From Azolla caroliniana (lineage: Eukaryota; Polypodiophyta), in the NCBI GenBank assembly GCA_043228905.1, contig JBHGNT010000017.1, positions 1,488,001 to 1,552,000 of the forward strand: a stretch of DNA of 64,000 nucleotides, in the 5' to 3' direction. The stretch's first letter is position 1. Every line of letters starts with the position of its first letter. The notes under the pieces were generated by a model that saw nothing but the letters and a program-made list of their open reading frames with translations, was not told where the DNA came from and did not search any database. The position numbers were made by a program, and so were the translations under genes. Positions 22,639 through 33,830 of the stretch are shown piece after piece.

Positions 22639-23280
22639 TTCATGTTCAGGCTCATGCTTCACACATTATACCACACATATTGCACCTAACTACAAAACCA
22701 TATTCTTTGGAGAACGGGGAAACCGTACATATCGATACATGTTTTTCAAGAAAACATATCATTCCATTAGTTTTAAGAAGCATATCAGCTACAAAATACA
22801 AAATAGATGGAAAGGAAGTGACTATCCTTCCCTAGTCCGTCATGTGTAAGATAATGGCCAACCATGAATCCTTCGTTTGATAGACTTGATTGAGCACTTC
22901 CTCAATAGTTGTTATCTACCATTTGAACCATTGCTTCCATGAGACTTAGCTCACATGCATTGCGATGTGAGCTGGGGCGTTGTGGCATAAGTGATGAGAG
23001 TGGTCGACTATGCACACTTTGCCCTAAACAAGTCCAAGATTCTAAGTATCACACTTTGATACAATGCTCTACCTTTGATCATATTCAACCATGCTTTCCA
23101 CAAATCTTCGACCAAGCCCAATCTTTGCACGAACTTCTCTCACAACCACAATGTGCACTCTCGATTGCAATATTCATTGGTAAAGTTCTTGAACATCGAG
23201 ACTTGCTACTCACTTTCACACGTATCACATGAATTGTAATATTTTTTGTCTCGTATGACATATTTGACCTCTGAAAACGA
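22639..23280 (+). pseudogene. LINE 3' end (reverse transcriptase C-terminus)
   Basis: The frame from 22939 to 23232 ends a non-LTR retrotransposon. It has LRCELGRCGISDESGRLC, then CTLCPKQVQDSKYHTLIQCS, a zinc-ribbon-like pattern commonly found after the LINE reverse transcriptase. The preceding 300 bases give a plausible but stop-ridden continuation. The RT core itself is absent, so this is a 5'-truncated copy. Confidence 0.65.
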
Positions 23281-23854
23281 TAATAGAATCTAAGTATCTC
23301 TCTCTCTTGTCAATTTCTAAATGTATTTTAGGTCACATCCATAAATTTGACTTGCTAAATTGATGCTGAGGAATTTGTGTATTGGTCTTAAAAAGTATGG
23401 GAGAAGTTGAGCAGTAAAAATTCCAAACGTGCAGGATGGACAATCATATATTAAAAGAACACTTATGTATGTCGAGTTGGTTGAAAGACTTGGGTCTATT
23501 ATGAACAAACACATGTTTCTAAAAGAGAGAGAGAGAGAGAGAGAGAGACTACACACACCGACATTTTGATTTATGAGAAGCGAGGGGAAAGCGATTAAAA
23601 AATTCAAATGACGTGCCTGAAGGAGAACCATATTACAAAAGAACATTCCACCACACATTCAAGATTTTATACATGTCAAAAAAAAAGAAGATTTTACATA
23701 TGCTATGTTGGGTTGGAAGATTGATCCGTGAACAATGAATAAAAAAGGGCATTTTAGTCATTAATTTACTTTACCATGAAGGTATATATGTGTATGTATT
23801 TACCTGCCTTCATCACTCCAACCAAAGCTAGCTAGAGGCAGAGGCTAAGCAGCC
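23281..23854. other. upstream region of UGT gene A
   Basis: No coding sequence. Part of it (23345-23520) is repeated in inverted orientation at 20145-20290. An (AG)n microsatellite sits at about 23524-23548. The last 100 bases, with GTATATATGTG near 23781, are similar to the region before UGT gene B and probably hold the promoter. Confidence 0.55.
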
Positions 23855-25885
23855 ATGGCCACATCAGTTGATTCAGCTGTGGACTTAGCCTCTCATGGTA
23901 GTGGTAGTAAGAGAGCTCGTGCCCTCTTCATTCCCTTCCCAGTGCAAGGACAGATCAATCCCATGATACATCTTGCCAAAACACTCACAAATCATGACCA
24001 AAACCTCCATATCACACTCCTCAACAATTGCCACCACCACACTCGCCTCATGGCCAAGGCAGGCGGTCATCATCGAAGCCCATCGGCCATGGACGAAGTA
24101 GACACCGAAGAATTAGGTCGGAGAGGGTTCTCGGAGGAGACCTTGGTACAACCCAACCTTGGCTTGGTTTGTCTGGACAATGGTCTCCCTACCCATTATG
24201 ACTATGTCACTGCCCAGGATTCTCCTGACAGGATGAGAGTGATTTTCGAGAGTTTTTCAGCCATGTCCAAAAACCTGAAGCTCTTCCTCCAGCATTTGGA
24301 GGAGAACGAGAAGCAAAGCTGTTACACCAAAGTTTCCTTCATAGCTGTCGGTATCTTTTGTGGTTGGGCTATCGATGTGGCCGTTGATCTCGGCATCCCG
24401 ACTGTCCTTTTCTCTACCCAATCCACGATTGTCTTGAGCCTGTATTTGCACGTTCATCTGCTTACCTCCAATGGCTTCTTCAGTGAAGGTTAGTAACTTA
24501 GTGAAAGTAATTCATTTGTCCTTGAATCTTTTTCATCAATCTGTTTCTTAAAAGTTGTTACAGTCAACATTATCTTCAATCTCTAAAGTTTTTAAGTGAC
24601 AAAAGATGGATTGTTTAGGCTATCATTTCCCCATATCTAAAGAAGAGAGAAATATTTTGCATCAGAGATATTATATATAGAGATACCATGTCCTTGACTC
24701 ATGAGATATTACCATAGCTTATGATTTATCCATTGATTATGAAGTTCCCCCTCCCTCATCTTAGCTCTAATCTAAGACAGAATTTTAAATGTATACTTTG
24801 CTCAAAGAAAATGAGGTGACTTAGCATCAAAGCTAATTGAAGTGATTATAGTCCTGATCTTTCAGTAATTGTTTCAATGGATTGTTCCTGAAAAGTTCAC
24901 TTTCAATTATTACAAACATTAACCCTGTCCTTCATGTGTCTCAGAAACCAAGTTTCATGAGGAAGAAAACCCGAAGCTTTATGGTGAAGATGCAAAAGAT
25001 CAGCTCGTGACCTACATACCCGGTATACCAGGGCTCCCGCCTTCAAGCTTCCCGACATTCATGCATGTACATGATCCGTCGAGTCCTTCTGTTGAGTTCC
25101 TGAAAATACATTCCAACAAAACAATGCTTTGCAATGCAATCTTAATTAATACTTTTGAGGAGTTGGAAGGAGAAGCATCCCGAGCACTCGAGTCAGAGTT
25201 CCATATCCCTGTGTATCCTATAGGGCCCGTGGCTCCGATGGATGTGAAAATGAAACAAGAAGATGAGAATGCTTGTATCACATGGCTGGATAAGAAATCC
25301 AAGCATTCAGTTGTGTACATTTCTTTTGGAAGCCTGTGGAATCCTCCGGTCGAGCTCATCAAGAGTATAGCAGAGGGGCTCAAAGCAAGCAAACAACCTT
25401 ACTTGTGGGCACTTAGGCCCTCAAACTTGTGGCCTTCCCCCAATGTGTATGAGTTTTTACCGGAGCATTTCTCCGAAGAAACGGATGGCCTTATCATTCC
25501 ATGGGCTCCTCAACTTGATGTACTCGCTCACTCATCTGTTGGTGCCTTTCTCACCCATTGCGGATGGAATTCGACATTGGAGAGCATGTGCATGGGGGTG
25601 CCCATGATCCCTATTCCTATTAAATCTGACCAACCTACAAATTGTAAGCTTATTGTAGATATATGGAAGGTGGGTATGAATGTCAAGTTTGTACTACATT
25701 CGGACGGACCTGTTGTGGGTAGTGACGATGTCGAGAGGGCCGTGAAGGTGCTCTTTCATGACGATGAAGGCAGTGAAATGAGAAACAGAGCTCAAGAGTT
25801 TAAAACAGCTATAAAGAGGGCTACACAATGTGGTGGCACATCATATACTAACATAGAAAAGTTCATCCACTCATTCAAAAAATAA
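23855..25885 (+). CDS. UDP-glycosyltransferase, family 1 (UGT A)
   Basis: Two exons, 23855-24488 and 24945-25885, joined by a phase-1 GT-AG intron of 456 bp, encode 524 residues. The start is the ATG in AGCCATGGCC, which matches its paralogue at 42655. Family-1 UGTs move a sugar from a UDP-sugar onto small molecules in the cytosol. The PSPG box is perfect, 44 residues from WAPQ (residue 398) through HCGWNS to DQ (441), and the final Gln suggests UDP-glucose as donor. The intron position and overall pattern are closest to UGT86/UGT85-type enzymes as I recall them. Oddly, the acceptor-side catalytic His (usual GH) is Gln33 in PVQGQINP, and the partner Asp position aligns with Gly166. The reading frame is otherwise clean. 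The acceptor is unknown. Confidence 0.93.
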
Positions 25886-26979
25886 TCCTCAAAAGACATT
25901 GATCATCACCATCAATTTTATTCCTTGTATTCTGTGCATCCATCCCTTACATAGTTTTGGAAAGACAGTTCATTACGAGGATTGCCTAAATCTTTATATA
26001 TCCTATAATGCAATAAGACAATGGAAAAGGGATCCCCATTCGATTGCTGTAGTGTATCCTATAACAAGAAAGCATTCATCTTTCAACCTTTGTACCATAT
26101 AATCAAAAAGGTATATATATGGTAACTCACCAATCATGCAATTTGTTCAGTTTGACCCTTGAGATTAGAGGGTTTCAAAGAACACAAAATGGGATATAAA
26201 GAACACGTGCAGAAATGTCATTTATGCGAAAATAATTTTGCTTAAGGCATTACAAATTTGAGATGGAAGAAATATGGGAATCTATAATAGCATTTTGTAT
26301 TGGACGTGTCTTAATATGGACAAAAGAGGTGACTAGTGATAAGAGAAGGATAAGTAGTAATAATGGGGAAATGGAGCCATTTTTGTTAGGAATTTCAGTT
26401 AGAAAATGAATGGAATTGGACAACCTCTTTTAGCAATTCCTCCAAGATTGTGCATCATTATTTTGTCCTTTTGGTGGTGTTCCTAGGGTTTTAATGATAT
26501 GCCTAGGAGATAATGTGGTCTCCATGTTAATATAAATGGAATTTTTTTTATTCTTGTGGGATTATTAAAACACCCATTTTGTCCTACTGTTTTGACTCTT
26601 TCCATGTTATCCTAAGCTCCTGGGAGTCGGGACCCCTTTAAGAAACTTTATAAAGAGTAGCTTATATACCTAAAGATTTGGTCCTTTTACTGAAATTCAA
26701 GATGAATTTCTAAAGTTTCAATTTACACCTATGAGATGGCTTTGACATCAAGTAATTATGGAATTTCCTCATGACACAACAAAACATTATGATGCCATAT
26801 TACTTACTTCTTTGCATGCTAACTTTATAGGTGATTACAACATTGTAAAACCATTAGAATGGTTTTAATTATGTAGCATGTGAGAAAGGATTGCCCACAC
26901 ACGTAAGCTTAGATGTGCTCTCTATCAATTGGAATGATGTAAATTGGTTTAGAGTTCATCATGTTATGCATGAACAAAT
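25886..26979. other. duplicated UGT 3' flank
   Basis: No gene. The stretch from about 26119 is homologous to 15508-15730 and to 44750-45390, the 3' flanks of other UGT copies. The duplication continues rightward into a copy of the terminal exon of the gene at 45377. Confidence 0.7.
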
Positions 26980-27110
26980 ACTATTAGGCAACATTTTTGG
27001 GAGCCTTCCAAATCTTGAAAGCTAGCTCGTGGAGAAATCGATCAGCCGAATTGTAAGATTTCTACCATTTGGTTGGAAGCAAATGAAGAAAAAACAAAAT
27101 ATGTTACACA
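26980..27110 (-). pseudogene. stray last exon of the phosphatase-like gene
   Basis: On the minus strand the sequence encodes ADRFLHELAFKIWKAP followed by a stop, matching the terminal exon of the gene at 45377-49779. The match continues into the preceding intron. No other exon of that gene is present here, so this is the edge of a segmental duplication and not a gene. Confidence 0.8.
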
Positions 27111-27583
27111 TTTCTAATGTGACGATACCATATTTATGATAGAATTTGTTGTATTATAGAATATCACATAAAGTTTTATAAAGTGATATTTCATGACCAC
27201 AAGATATAAACATCAAATGAGGGCCTAAAACCCCTTGTGTACTACAATAGAACCATACTATAGGTATGGTCTCTACAATCATAACTTATAGGCAAACTAA
27301 CCCCAACAAGAAAATATGGAAATTTTCACATTTTAAAATGTATTTTAAAGGAACGACCATGATGCACAAGCTCCTGTCATTAATAAACAAGAGAAGCAAT
27401 GCATGTTTGTTAATTATGCCACAAAATCCTTAATAATGAAAAAAAAATGGAGACTTGACGTGATGAGGAGGTAGCGATGGACCAAATCCCCCATGATACT
27501 TGAGAGAGAAGTCAACATCCAAACATTGAATGATCTAGTAACTATAGTCCCTAGGAAATATTTTTGTCTTGAGTATCTCCCAT
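27111..27583. other. no gene seen
   Basis: AT-rich sequence between the duplicated exon and a gypsy LTR. Nothing is recognisable. Confidence 0.4.
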
Positions 27584-28266
27584 TGTAACACCACCAAAAA
27601 TTTTGTGATAAGGGTGGATCGTCGATCAGTTCAGACTCACGTGTCGACGCTCCTCGTCTACGGGAATCAATGACTATGAGAGAGAATTTGGATCCACTGA
27701 CCCCCCACCCAACCACCCTCTGTCCAACTTAAATAGAAGATCCCTCTTCAGTCTCTCGTAAGTCCCCCCCATATAGTACATGAGTACCCTATATTCATTA
27801 TAATGGTATTGAATACAAGTCTCTAGGGAGATTCCATTTATCATTAGATTATTGAATGGACTAGGGAGATTCCATTCCCCCACGTAGGTACTTGAGTACA
27901 TTAGGTTATTGAATGCACTAGGAGATTCCATTCCCCCACATAGGTACTTGATTACATTAGGTTCTTGAATGCACTAGGAAGATTTCATTCCCCACATAGG
28001 TACTTGAGTACCTTGGGTTATTGAATGCACTAGAGATTCCATTCCCTGTGTGCACCTTGGCAATGGTACACATGCCACAAGCACATGACTCAAACCTTGA
28101 GTCATGGGTGTCTTCTTCATCCATCGAGAAGACTTAGAAGCCCACGACTCACACCTCGAGTCATGGGTGCCTTTTCTATTCGTCGAGAAAGGCCCTCACC
28201 TCAATCCATCGAGGTGGTGTGTTGTGGTTCCAATCACGGAACCCTCAACACATCGGATGTGTTACA
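27584..28266 (-). repeat. gypsy-B 3' LTR
   Basis: A 683-bp LTR with termini TGTAACAC and GTGTTACA. On the minus strand the polypurine tract ATGGGGGAAT lies just before it (28267-28276). Inside, a segment of about 60 bp with TAGGTACTTGAGTAC is repeated about four times (27780-28050), and two short hairpins with GAGTCATGGGTG lie near 28085-28170. The matching 5' LTR is not found near the gag at 41 kb. Confidence 0.8.
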
Positions 28267-28441
28267 ATTCCCCCATTTGAAGAAGGTGTCCCCCTTTTGT
28301 TTTAAAGGGGTGAAGGGAATTATATGCATTAACCATATCTTAAAATTGCCAAAAGGTTGCACCTTGTTGCCATGAATTCTCTTCTGTGGGTTTTCCTTTC
28401 CATTGGCAATGGTAAAGCCTATTAGGCCCATTTTGGTTTGA

Positions 28442-29528
28442 TCAATCCCGATGATGAAGGATGGCCTCCAAGACGAAGTCACTACCTTTGTCAATCACCA
28501 AAGCGGGACCCCTTCGAACCATTTCCTCATGGTTTTCATCCAAGTAGCTCCTCTTGAGCAAGGAAATGTGGAACACCGAATGCACACCCATGTGCTCCGG
28601 TAGCTTGACTTTGTAAGTCAAGGGAGATAGTTTCTCGATGATAGGAAAGGGAACATCATACCGCCGAGCAAGCTTTGGAGTGATACCCTTTGGAAGAATA
28701 AATTGTTCGCTATCTAAGTTGATGAACACCAAGTCTCCCACTTCGTATTCTTCATGCCTACATTTGAGGTCGGCATATTTCTTGTACCTAGCTTGAGCCT
28801 TCTCCGTAGCTTCCTTAGCGTGGTTGAGGCAAGTGGACCACCTATCCATTGCGATATTAACACTTGGAACAATGCTAACTAATGGTAACGTCGTAAGGTC
28901 TCCAGGAGACAAAGGTTGGAACCCATAATTGAGTTTGAAAGGACTAAATCTCGTGGAATTTTGCTTGTGGAGGTATTGGGACCAATCCTTTTGGTCCAAC
29001 CTCACATAATGACGAAGATAATCCTCCAAGATTTGATTAGTCCTCTCCGTTTGGCCATCTGTCTGTGGGTGATAGGAACTACTAAACTTGAGATTCGTGC
29101 CCATCAAAGCGAAAAGTATGAACCAAAATTTACTGGTGAAGTGGCTGTCACGATCACTAATTATCTCTCTCGGGAGCCCATGGTATTTGAACACATTCGC
29201 AAAGAAAAGTTTCGCCAGATACTCAACATTCATGGGGCTTTCATAAGCCACAAAGTGAGCATACTTCGTAAGTCGATCCACGACGATGAAGTTACCCATG
29301 TAGTTTTGGCTTTCCGGCAATCTTATGATGAAGTCAATGCTAAGGGATTGCCATGGTTGGTTCAGGATGCTTAACGGTTGAAGCAATCCCACGGGCTTAC
29401 ATCCTTCGGTGTTGTCTTGTTGGCACACTTGGCATCCTCTCACATAGGCTTGAACTTCTCTTTTCCATGTGTGACCAAAAGTACCTACAAGTCAACATTT
29501 CCATGGTTTTATCCCCACTAGGGTGTTC
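28442..29528 (-). pseudogene. gypsy-B integrase and chromodomain-like end
   Basis: On the minus strand an integrase zinc domain near 29440-29525 (HPSGDKTMEML, then GCQVCQQ after a one-base frameshift) leads into the core. The core has SIDFIIRLPES, IISDRDSHFTSKFW and the SSYHPQTDGQTERTNQ motif. The C-terminal part has VGDLVFINL and ends in the VFHISLLK region usual for plant chromoviral gypsy elements. Sequence before the zinc domain is cut off at about 29529 by the palindrome array. Reverse transcriptase and RNase H are missing from the window. Confidence 0.9.
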
Positions 29529-30065
29529 AGCCTACATTGTATCGAGTTCATGTCGAAAAAACACAGTTTTGAACACGAACTCGATATCGTGTTGAAAAGC
29601 TAACTTTTTGACATGAACTCGATACAATGTATCGAGTTCATGTTTAAGGTTTTATTTTAGATTTATTTTTTTTAATAATTACATTTTATTTTATTTTGGT
29701 ATTTTGTTTTTCTTTTTAAATATTGAGATTTAGTAAGTGATGAAAAAACCAGAGTTTTTATCACAGGTCGATACAATGTATCGAATTGATGTTTAAAATT
29801 ATTATTTTTCCATAAAAAATTAAAAAAATTGAAAAAAATTGAAAAAAATTTGAAAAAATTACTTTAAACATGAACTCGATACATTGTATCGAATTGTAAT
29901 GAAAAATCTAGTTTTTCTATGAACGCAAACTCAATTTATTATTATTATTATTATTTAAATCCGGTAAACAAAACTTTGAGCAACAATTCAATACATCGTA
30001 TGGAATTATGATGAAAACTCTATTTTTTACATCAACTCGATACAATATATCGAGTTAATGTTTAA
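29529..30065. repeat. left palindrome array
   Basis: About seven degenerate copies of a palindrome with arms GAACTCGATAC and GTATCGAGTTC occur here, most with ATG or ATT in the centre, for example around 29610, 29765, 29869 and 30031. Short TTTAAA-containing linkers separate them. The arms are the same as in the right array at 33810-34410, but the copies are more decayed and more widely spaced. The array begins exactly where the gypsy integrase sequence stops. Confidence 0.85.
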
Positions 30066-30399
30066 AAATCTTGTTGTTTTTTAAATAAAAGAGGTTTTTT
30101 TAACATGAACTTGAATCGTACTAAAATCTTTGTTTTTACAAGAGAAAAAGATGCATATCGATAGTGCAAAGAAGTATGTTGCACAACAAAATACTTTATG
30201 GTGAACATGTGCATCATTGATTAACAAAAAACTATTAATAATTGTGGTGATGGTAATTGAACCTTGCAAATGCCATTTACATGGTCCATAAAGTGTTCAC
30301 GTGGTTCTCAATCACTACTTAATGTTGATCTTTATAGTTAAAATGAAGGATGATGACACAAGCATAATTCAAGTGACAAGGAAACTTGCAAGAACTCAA

Positions 30400-30800
30400 G
30401 GTGGGGATATTAATAGCTACACATGTAGATGGCCATGACCTAGGGTACCAATTTTGCATTGGTAAAGTTTTGGACGTGATGATGCATTGAACCTTTGTAA
30501 TACATCTATCATTGACATTAATGAGGTGGATATCATTGTGTATGACTTTACACTGACAAAAGTTGGATGTTTAAGGACAACAACGATATACATAATAAAA
30601 GAGATATTAGCAAGTCTAGAAGATATCTCAGATTGAAGGTGAAGAAGATTTACTGCACACAATTTGGATATACCATTTGGTGAAGATAATGATTTGATTG
30701 GTACATTGGAAGATGAGGAGGAAGAGTCACAATTGTATATTATCTATAGTAGTGATTCTCAATTGGAAGGATTGCGCATTCCACTTGTAGAATCTTCTTA
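30400..30800 (+). pseudogene. decayed C-terminus of DUF7869-like element gene
   Basis: This stretch aligns with 39330-39800, the C-terminal end of the transposase-like gene. Recognisable phrases are the segment reading VDIIVYDFTLTK, the IIKE helix, and the acidic end near EDEEEESQLYIIYSSDS. Internal deletions and stops break it. It is an older copy of the same gene family and retains only the last quarter. Confidence 0.85.
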
Positions 30801-31789
30801 AAACGAAGCAAATACACCCTCTCTACAAAAATTGGATGCACTAGTATCACATGTTCCTCAACTTGATGAGAATTTGCAAATATAAAAATACATGATAGGT
30901 CTACGAGTGGAGATCATTAGAAATCATGCAAGTTTAGACGCGTTGATAAGTTAATGTAGGCATAATAAAGTTCAACAATGGCTCAATATGTCACTACTGT
31001 GCGACAAGGGAAACACTAACTTAAATACTTATATTAATTAGGTAAGTTTTACAAAAATAACAGGTGTACTTGTATCCATACTAATAAAATGAGTTATAAT
31101 TTATACTTTGACCTATACGTGCATGTATATAATTGTGGAAAATGTAGGATAGTGCACATTAGGATAAGTGATTGGAATAACTAACTTATTAAAGTATTCA
31201 ATACTTGTATTTAAAGTTGATCTAATCTATTCCTCAGTTTGTTCATATGGGATCAAACCATATGTATATAATTGTGGACAATGTAAGGCAGTGAACTTTA
31301 GGATAATGTCGTGGAAATAACAAACCTATTAGGCTTTCATACTTGTATTTAAAATTGATCTACTCTATTGCTTAGGTGATTCACACAAGATCAAACTCCG
31401 AACGATAACGCAACTGGAACCATTATCAACACACTACACAATCTAAGCAGCAATGGAATAGAAACATAATAGTTTTAACAATAGAAGACAAAGATCCATA
31501 ATAACAACATGGACAGTCATGGCAACAATTGTAGGGCCATGTTCTGTTAAGGTTAGCTTTGACCAAAATCAGCCTCAATTTAAACTAATTCATGTTTCTC
31601 CATAAATTTGGTAGTCAGTTATGCACGCGGTGAAACCAATGTCATAAATCTACTAACCAAGTATATAAAAATAAAATTGAAACATATAGAAGATTATAAA
31701 GAATAGAATCCACTAGGTAAAACCCAAAATTTGTATTAATAATGTGAAATCCTAACAAATCGTCAGTGTCATTTTCTTCATAGAGTCTA
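30801..31789. other. spacer with a ~140-bp duplication
   Basis: No gene is visible. Two diverged units of about 140 bp lie in tandem at roughly 31123-31258 and 31259-31400, each with TGTATATAATTGTGGA near the start. The region separates the convergent transposase remnant and methyltransferase-like gene. Confidence 0.6.
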
Positions 31790-33830
31790 TTACATAGCAA
31801 TCAATTCATCAACGTCATTTTCTTCATCATCTTGTGTAGAACTCTCTTCGGCTATACGTGCATTGACTTCCCCTGTTAGCCGAGCCAACGAAATATCTTC
31901 TATAAGCTCATCATCAAGCTCTATTAGCTCCCCCGGTTCGCCGGCTAACGAAGGAATAGGCTCTCGCGAAGCAGGTTGAAACCTTTCTGTATTAGCGAGG
32001 TTCTTTGCACCGACCTCCTCATCCTGGTCTAGGCACTCCCACAAAGCCTTAATCCGCATATTAATAAATATAACCTGGTCCTCGTCCTTCTCCAATGCAA
32101 CTGTATTTCTAAAGAGCTTCAATGCACATGCAGACGTCGTTCCTGTGATGTAAGCAACCAGAAGATTTAGTTGTCAAACAAAAAAGATTCGGGATTGGTT
32201 ATCTCAAGATCGTTAACCTAGTTTCAGGAATACTTGTGCCAGAAAAGAGATCTAATATCCAGTCTCCTTCGATAGAAAACATCTCGATCAAGCGCATTTT
32301 TGATATGGGTTGACAAGTCCCCGTTCTGTCGTGGTGACATGTCGCAATTTCCGTGTCACTGCTGGATATACCAACAGATTTGAACCTCCCACTTCATTAG
32401 AATGCTCCTTGATTCTCTGTTTCTTAATTTCATCAAAGTAGCCAACCGTGATGTATTCAATGGCATTAACGAACTGAAAAGTTGGCCCTCTATTTACATT
32501 GGTCTTGATCCTATAAAAAATAATACATCGAGTTAAGAATAGATTGAACAACCTTAAGAAATGCAATATAGTGAAAGACACCTATAAATAATCATTACCA
32601 TGCAAGGTTCTCGATGCCATGGCAATGAGATCTCAAAGCTTGAGCTACCGAGTATCCTTGGTCCATACTATGAAAGACAACTATTCGCCACAAGGATGCA
32701 GTCGTTAGCTCAGCGAAATCCTTGACCATCTTCTCCAATTGTTTAAACCTAAACGGTTCATCGTCGTATGATGACCCAACCATTTGAAATTCGTAAGGAA
32801 TATCTGCAATCATTAGCGTATATTCCTTCTTTGGCACCTTTTGGATCAAGTCGACGACATCACCGCAAACCACATTGTAGTAAAGATCTCTCGTAATATC
32901 TTTTTTGTGGCTAAATTTTTTAAAGGAGCCATCTTCCTCCATTTCATATGCCTTGACTAAGCGACGATCCTTTTCTTTTCTGGCTCGCTCGAGATGTGCA
33001 AGGAAGGATGTAGGGAAATCGTGTATATCCTTAACTTCTCCTTGTTTCTTGCCTCGACACGGTTTCTAATAGAAGCAATAGGACATCAGGTATTATTATA
33101 CAAGCTCTACATATAATGAAAGGGTAATCAAAAACCATCAATACTAACCCAATCCTTGAATGCAATAAAATACTCTGATAACGCCTTATATGAAGACGTT
33201 AGAGGATAATCCTCGGTCACTTGTTCCCAAGTTATACATCCAAGTTGTTTCATCATAACTTCTTGGATTTTCATGTACACCTTATGACTGTAAAATTAGA
33301 AATCAAGATTAGAACTTTGAATTACACCATATAGACTACAATTTCAGTATTTGAAAGACTTACTTATTGAACTCAGTGACCATTTCTTCAAGGCTTAAAT
33401 CTTTCGCCACAACCCTTGACAAAATAGACACAAGAAGCTGCTCGTCCTTAATACCTTGCATCGCTCTCCACAGAGACAGCTTCATGTCGTCTGCGGCTTC
33501 TTCAATTGTCAAGTCAATTTTCTTGGCGGCTTGTGACTTTAACTCTAGTTGAGGGTCAACCTTACATTTCTTTTGTCGTTGACCCTTTACCTCCTTATTC
33601 TCCCACATTGAGAAGATTTGATCTTGTAGGTACCATACTTCTCCATCTCTAAATGCCAATTGAAACCAAGACTCATATTTTCGAAGACCATCGGACTTAA
33701 CATTATCATCTATGACAATGCCGACTTCATGCAGACATTGACGTCGTAGGCCTGGACGTAACTTCACACCAAACTTTTGTTTCACGTCCAAATACTCGTG
33801 GTGGAAGAACCGTATACCGCGTATCGAGTT
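31790..33830 (-). pseudogene. DNA N6-adenine/N4-cytosine methyltransferase-like gene, one frameshift
   Basis: Five exons on the minus strand fit one protein of about 550 residues: about 33830-33364, 33287-33149, 33065-32599, 32510-32234 and 32142-31790. All four introns are 76-91 bp with GT-AG ends and matching phases. The third exon carries NVVCGDVVDLIQKVP and then ADIPYEF (32793-32804), which sits where amino-methyltransferases have the catalytic Asp-Pro-Pro-Tyr. The fourth and fifth exons join to give LDLFSGT-R-TTSACAL, the SAM-binding FxGxG motif with Arg in the last Gly position. Catalytic motif before SAM motif is the permuted beta-class order. A one-base deletion near 32291, beside a run of five A, breaks the frame. 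The true start is unclear, since the frame enters from the palindrome array with no obvious ATG. The target base is unknown. Confidence 0.75.

Noticed and set aside
22208-22835. Several overlapping open frames of 69-113 codons with a repeated peptide.
   Set aside because: They arise from the 137-bp tandem repeat, whose length is not a multiple of three, so the frames cannot represent a repeated protein.
28916-29374. Plus-strand open frame of 152 codons.
   Set aside because: It is antisense to the gypsy-B integrase core.
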